Shown here piece by piece: positions 13,143 through 16,273 of a stretch of 16,273 bases of DNA. The notes under the pieces were generated by a model, which was given only the letters and a program-made list of their open reading frames with translations, was not told the DNA's origin and searched no databases. The stretch is from CAZWCX01 sp964632945 (lineage in GTDB: Bacteria; Planctomycetota; MHYJ01; WSZJ01; CAZWCX01). The stretch lies in the NCBI GenBank assembly GCA_964632945.1, contig CAZWCX010000146.1:1-16273 (forward strand), given 5' to 3'. Each line of letters starts with the position of its first letter. Within the stretch, counting starts at the first letter, position 1. Position numbers and translations under genes: made by a program.

Positions 13143-15872
13143 ATGCCCCCGACGCCCCCGTCCCCTCACGCCGTGGATCCCCGCGAACACCCCGCCACCG
13201 AGTTGACTGGCCCACCACGCCGTCCCTCGAGCCCGGGGGCGGAGGACTTTCCCCGGACGGTGGCGATGGACGAACGCCTGGACGCGGGAGACGGGCGATC
13301 CGAAGCCGCATTCCCGACGGCGGGCGCGTTCGGACGCTACCACCTGCAGCGGGAACTCGGGCGCGGCGGAATGGGCGTGGTCTGGCAGGCCCTGGATACG
13401 GAACTCGAGCGTCCGGTCGCGGTGAAGATGTTGCGCTCGGGGCCCGGGGAGGCGGACCGGAGCGAGGTGAGTCGATTCGTCCGGGAGGCGCGGTTGGCCG
13501 CGAAACTGCATCATCCGAACATCCTCGCCGTCCACGACGTCGGGGTGATCGACGGGCGGCACTACCTGACCGCGGACCTGATCCGAGGCCGTTCCCTGGC
13601 CGGCCGAACCTGCGTGAGCGAGACGGACGCGGTGCCGGTGCGCAAGGCGGTGCAGTGGATCCGCACGGTTGCAGACGCGCTGCAGCACGCGCACGACCAG
13701 GACGTGGTGCACCGGGACGTGAAGCCCGGGAACATCCTGATCGACGAGCGGGAGCGGCCGATCGTTTCCGACTTCGGGTTGGCGAAGGAGATCACCGCCG
13801 CGGGGCCGGAGCGGGCGTCCGGACGGCTCACGCTGTTCGGCGCCATCGTCGGCACTCCGGAGTACATGAGCCCGGAACAAGCCCTGGGCGAGGGGGCGAA
13901 CGCGGCCGCGGACCAGTTCTCGCTCGGCGTGGTCCTCTATGAGATGCTGACCGGGCACCTGCCGTTCGCGGGAGACACGGCCTGGGAGACGATGCAGGCC
14001 GTTGCCCGCAACGAACCGGTCCCAATCACCGTCCGGAACCCGCGCGTGCACCGGGAACTCGAGACCATCTGCGGGAAGGCGATGGAGAAGGACCCCGCCG
14101 CGCGGTACGGCTCGATGTCCGAGATGGCCGCGGACCTGGGGCGGTACCTGGAAGGGGAGCCGATCCTGGCTCGTCCGCTGACGACCGGAATGCGCCTGTT
14201 GCGACTGGCGCACAAGCATCGCTCCGTGGTTGGCCCGGTCGCGCTGGCGATGATTCTGGCGTTCGCCGGATTCACCTGGTTGGCGCGCGATGCGCAACGC
14301 GAACGGGCGGCCGCGGAGGAGCGCGAGCGAGCCCTCGTGGAGCGGGAACGCCAGGTCCGGGAGAAGAGCTATCGCGTCGCCCGGGTCATGTCCCGCTGGG
14401 CGGTGCTCGGCCCCGAACTGCGAGAGATCGAGCGCTGGCGATACCACACCGGGATGCTCCCCCTTGGCCGCGCCCTCCACTGCGCGCAGGCCCTGACACG
14501 GGTCGAACGGGAGTTGCGGAGCCCCGGAGAGGACTCCGCGACCCGGGCCACGGTGCTGGCGCTGACCGGCTATGCGCGGTGGATGGCCGGTCTCGTCGAG
14601 GACGGCCTGGAGCGGATGCAGGAGGCGGGAAGGGTGGATCCCGACGTCCCCTTCGGAGCGCTGATGGAGGCGCTCACGCTCCTGTCCGAACACGTGGACG
14701 AGCAGTTCTGGCCGCACAGCATCTACTCGCTGTCCGGGGTGAGCTTCCGCATGGCGAGGACCGAAACGGCCCGCGCGGCGTGGCGCCGGGACCGGATGGA
14801 GGTGCTGCTTCGACAGGCAGGGGCGGCGCCCGTCTGGGGGATCGAAGGGGCTTCGGCGTACCAGTGGATCCTGGCGGGGATTCACGCCCTCGAAGCCGGC
14901 GCGCTGCGTGAAGCGGAGCACAAATTCACGGCGGCGCTACGGCTGCGGGAGGTAACGGTCTTCGAGGGAGGGTTGCTCATGGCGCGCGCCCGGGTCCGCT
15001 ATCACCTGAAGGAGTTCGCCGGATCCACGGCGGACCTGCTCCGCGTCGCCCGATTGCGTCCCGACCAGGCGGGGGTCCGGTTCGGCCTGGGACTGTGCCA
15101 GGTCTCGGACGCATTGGAGAACGCCCGGACGACGGAGGTTCGACTCGAGATGCTCGGTCGCGCCCTCGCTCGATTCCAGGAAGCGCGCGTGCGAAATACG
15201 TCCAATCCCGACTACTCGCACGTTCGATCGATTGCGGGATGGTTTGCCGCGCACTTCGCGAAGGCGGACGGAGGCGACGCCCGCAGCTGGCTGCGGGAAG
15301 CCGCGGCCGACTCGGACGAGGCGATCCGGCTCCAGCCTTCGAGCGCGCCGTACCGCCGGGCGGCGGGCCGGGTGTGGACCGATCTCGGCCTGGATGCGGA
15401 GAAACGGAAAGAGGACGGTCGCGGCTTCCTGGATCGCGCGATCGTCGAGTTGAACGAAGGGAACCGGCTGCGGGGCGGGGATCCCTCGCTGCTGGCATCG
15501 TTGTACGACGCGCAGGTGGACCGCGGCCGGGCGGAAGTCCGTCACGGCGGAGATCCGCTGCGCTGGTTCCGGGCCGCGCGCGCGGTGCTGGAGACGGCGG
15601 CCGATCCAACCGGGGCGGATGCCGCCGAGGCGGAGTCGTGGCCCGCGGACTCCGCGCGACGGCAGGTGGATCTTGCCGGGACGGTCGCGGCGGCGGCGAC
15701 CGCGGCCCGACTTTCCGCCGCGGAACGGGCGGCTCTCACCGATCTGGCCTGGGACCTGCTGCACGCGACCCGTTGGCGCAGGGGCCTCGACCGCGAGCAG
15801 TTGGCGTCGGACTCCCGCTTCCGGTGGTTGCGGGCGGACCCGCGCTGGTCTGCCATGATGGAAGCGAAATGA
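13143..15872 (+). CDS. PknB-like transmembrane Ser/Thr protein kinase with TPR-like C-terminal region
   Basis: 909 residues. After a disordered Pro-rich N-terminus (1-63) a complete Hanks-type kinase domain spans about 66-335: glycine loop GRGGMGVV (73-80), catalytic Lys95 in VAVKML, HRDVKPGNIL with Asp192 (190-199), DFG (210-212), the activation-segment GTPEYMSPEQA (237-247), and DQFSLGVVLYEML (257-269). All catalytic residues are present, so it should be active. One membrane helix (361-381) is followed by a basic/acidic coiled coil (about 383-408) and some 500 residues of Ala/Leu/Arg-rich helices that look TPR-like (for example 'ALEAGALREAEHKFTAALRL', and DEAIRLQPSSAPYRRAAGRVW), probably extracytoplasmic by simple topology. 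Such large kinases are common in Planctomycetota and Myxococcota. No partner phosphatase or target is encoded nearby. Confidence 0.93.
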   Translation: MPPTPPSPHAVDPREHPATELTGPPRRPSSPGAEDFPRTVAMDERLDAGDGRSEAAFPTAGAFGRYHLQRELGRGGMGVVWQALDTELERPVAVKMLRSGPGEADRSEVSRFVREARLAAKLHHPNILAVHDVGVIDGRHYLTADLIRGRSLAGRTCVSETDAVPVRKAVQWIRTVADALQHAHDQDVVHRDVKPGNILIDERERPIVSDFGLAKEITAAGPERASGRLTLFGAIVGTPEYMSPEQALGEGANAAADQFSLGVVLYEMLTGHLPFAGDTAWETMQAVARNEPVPITVRNPRVHRELETICGKAMEKDPAARYGSMSEMAADLGRYLEGEPILARPLTTGMRLLRLAHKHRSVVGPVALAMILAFAGFTWLARDAQRERAAAEERERALVERERQVREKSYRVARVMSRWAVLGPELREIERWRYHTGMLPLGRALHCAQALTRVERELRSPGEDSATRATVLALTGYARWMAGLVEDGLERMQEAGRVDPDVPFGALMEALTLLSEHVDEQFWPHSIYSLSGVSFRMARTETARAAWRRDRMEVLLRQAGAAPVWGIEGASAYQWILAGIHALEAGALREAEHKFTAALRLREVTVFEGGLLMARARVRYHLKEFAGSTADLLRVARLRPDQAGVRFGLGLCQVSDALENARTTEVRLEMLGRALARFQEARVRNTSNPDYSHVRSIAGWFAAHFAKADGGDARSWLREAAADSDEAIRLQPSSAPYRRAAGRVWTDLGLDAEKRKEDGRGFLDRAIVELNEGNRLRGGDPSLLASLYDAQVDRGRAEVRHGGDPLRWFRAARAVLETAADPTGADAAEAESWPADSARRQVDLAGTVAAAATAARLSAAERAALTDLAWDLLHATRWRRGLDREQLASDSRFRWLRADPRWSAMMEAK

Positions 15873-16178
15873 TGCCGGTCGGGCCGGCCGACGGTTACCT
15901 CTGGACGGCTCGGAATCGGCAGAGGCCTCTGCGGGCTCACCCGCGATGGGACGGAGACGGACGGGGGGAGTTCCGCATGGGGGTTGAATTCGTGCGGCCG
16001 AGCCGACTCGGGTAGGTCGGACGTGGCCTCCTCCTTTCCGGCGGGGATACCGCCGACGGAGAGGGGCCGATTCCTCTACAGGTTTCCGGGGCGATTTGCG
16101 CGGGGATTCCGGGGAGTGGAACCGCGGGGTCGGGACCGCCCAGTTGACCGGCACGCCGCTGCGCGGCGGATCCCCACC
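15873..16178. other. Region after the kinase gene, no gene recognised
   Basis: Contains a perfect 14-base palindrome GCAGAGGCCTCTGC (15919-15932) and a small stem CGGCGG-ggata-CCGCCG (16039-16055) that could help end the kinase transcript, although no T-run follows. The frame of the kinase stays open from its TGA to the window end, but its translation here is Arg/Gly/Pro-rich and looks non-coding. Confidence 0.5.
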
Positions 16179-16273
16179 AAGCTCCGCGTCCAGGGCGGCG
16201 CCTACGGCGGTTACGCGGTCTATCGCCCGGAGGAAGCCCTCGTCGGTTTCATCAGCTATCGGGATCCGCATCT
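16179..16273 (+). pseudogene. Fragment of M16C presequence-protease-type peptidase (C-terminal part), cut by window edge
   Basis: The frame beginning KLRVQGGAYGGYAVYRPEEA and ending in FISYRDPHL matches the conserved block near the C-terminus of PreP/Cym1-type M16C zinc peptidases, where RVxGGAYG is followed about 15-20 residues later by SYRDPNL. In a full protein roughly 850 residues should precede this block, with a conserved GYLW just before it. Here the upstream sequence shows neither, so this is a 5'-truncated remnant, a recombination junction or an assembly junction. The reading frame is open to the edge. The zinc-binding HxxEH lies in the missing N-terminal half. Confidence 0.55.

Noticed and set aside
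11449..13206. Long plus-strand frame across xseA and the intergenic region
   Set aside because: Antisense to the conserved xseA and of biased composition.
15919..15932. 14-base palindrome GCAGAGGCCTCTGC as a terminator
   Set aside because: It has no loop and no T-run; may be a protein site or chance.
14937..16271. 444-codon minus-strand frame at the right end
   Set aside because: Antisense to the kinase C-terminal region; low-complexity Arg/Pro translation, no motif.
1..16273. CRISPR array, insertion sequence, integrase or phage genes
   Set aside because: No regularly spaced repeats, transposase or integrase motifs were found. Although tRNA genes are common integration sites, no repeat of the tRNA-Cys 3' end was noticed in the window.

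Overview
The window is high-GC bacterial DNA with no plasmid, phage or transposon genes. The best guess at origin is the Planctomycetota or a neighbouring (PVC-like or uncultivated) phylum. This rests on paired N-terminal zinc ribbons of the 'FHCACGKKI' kind on small membrane proteins, a large transmembrane Hanks-type kinase with a long helical C-terminal region, and a Dxs with an AHAGTG segment in place of the usual GHSSTS. Taxonomy is inference; no marker gene here settles it.

Left part (1-4959, minus strand): a compact locus that looks like a bacterial ubiquitin-like conjugation system. It holds an E1-like (ThiF/UBA superfamily) adenylating enzyme and, upstream of it, four consecutive paralogous proteins of 265-275 residues. 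Each has one N-terminal membrane helix, a poorly conserved middle domain, and an almost invariant C-terminal RING/PHD-like zinc domain (C-x2-C-x10-C-x2-C-x-TPHHxxCWxYxGxCSxFGC). They fall into two pairs by sequence. A gap holding a hairpin and a possible promoter separates the pairs. No E2, ubiquitin-like protein or JAB peptidase is present; such genes, if they exist, lie beyond the left edge or elsewhere.

Middle (4910-5031): a tRNA-Cys(GCA) gene on the plus strand, divergent from the RING operon. The two predicted promoters face each other and overlap.

Right-centre (5056-12630, minus strand): a housekeeping cluster in the order xseA, xseB, ispA-type prenyl diphosphate synthase, dxs, a calcineurin-like phosphoesterase, and two paralogous zinc-ribbon membrane proteins. 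Exonuclease VII genes next to ispA and dxs are a common bacterial arrangement.

Right end (12631-16273): a roughly 510 bp divergent intergenic region, then on the plus strand a 909-residue PknB-like Ser/Thr kinase with one transmembrane helix and a TPR-like C-terminal region. The last ~95 bases encode a short stretch diagnostic of the C-terminal part of M16C presequence-type metallopeptidases, with no recognisable N-terminal portion before it.

Most interesting reading: a membrane-tethered E3-like array (four RING paralogues) transcribed with or next to an E1, controlled by a promoter interlocked with that of tRNA-Cys.
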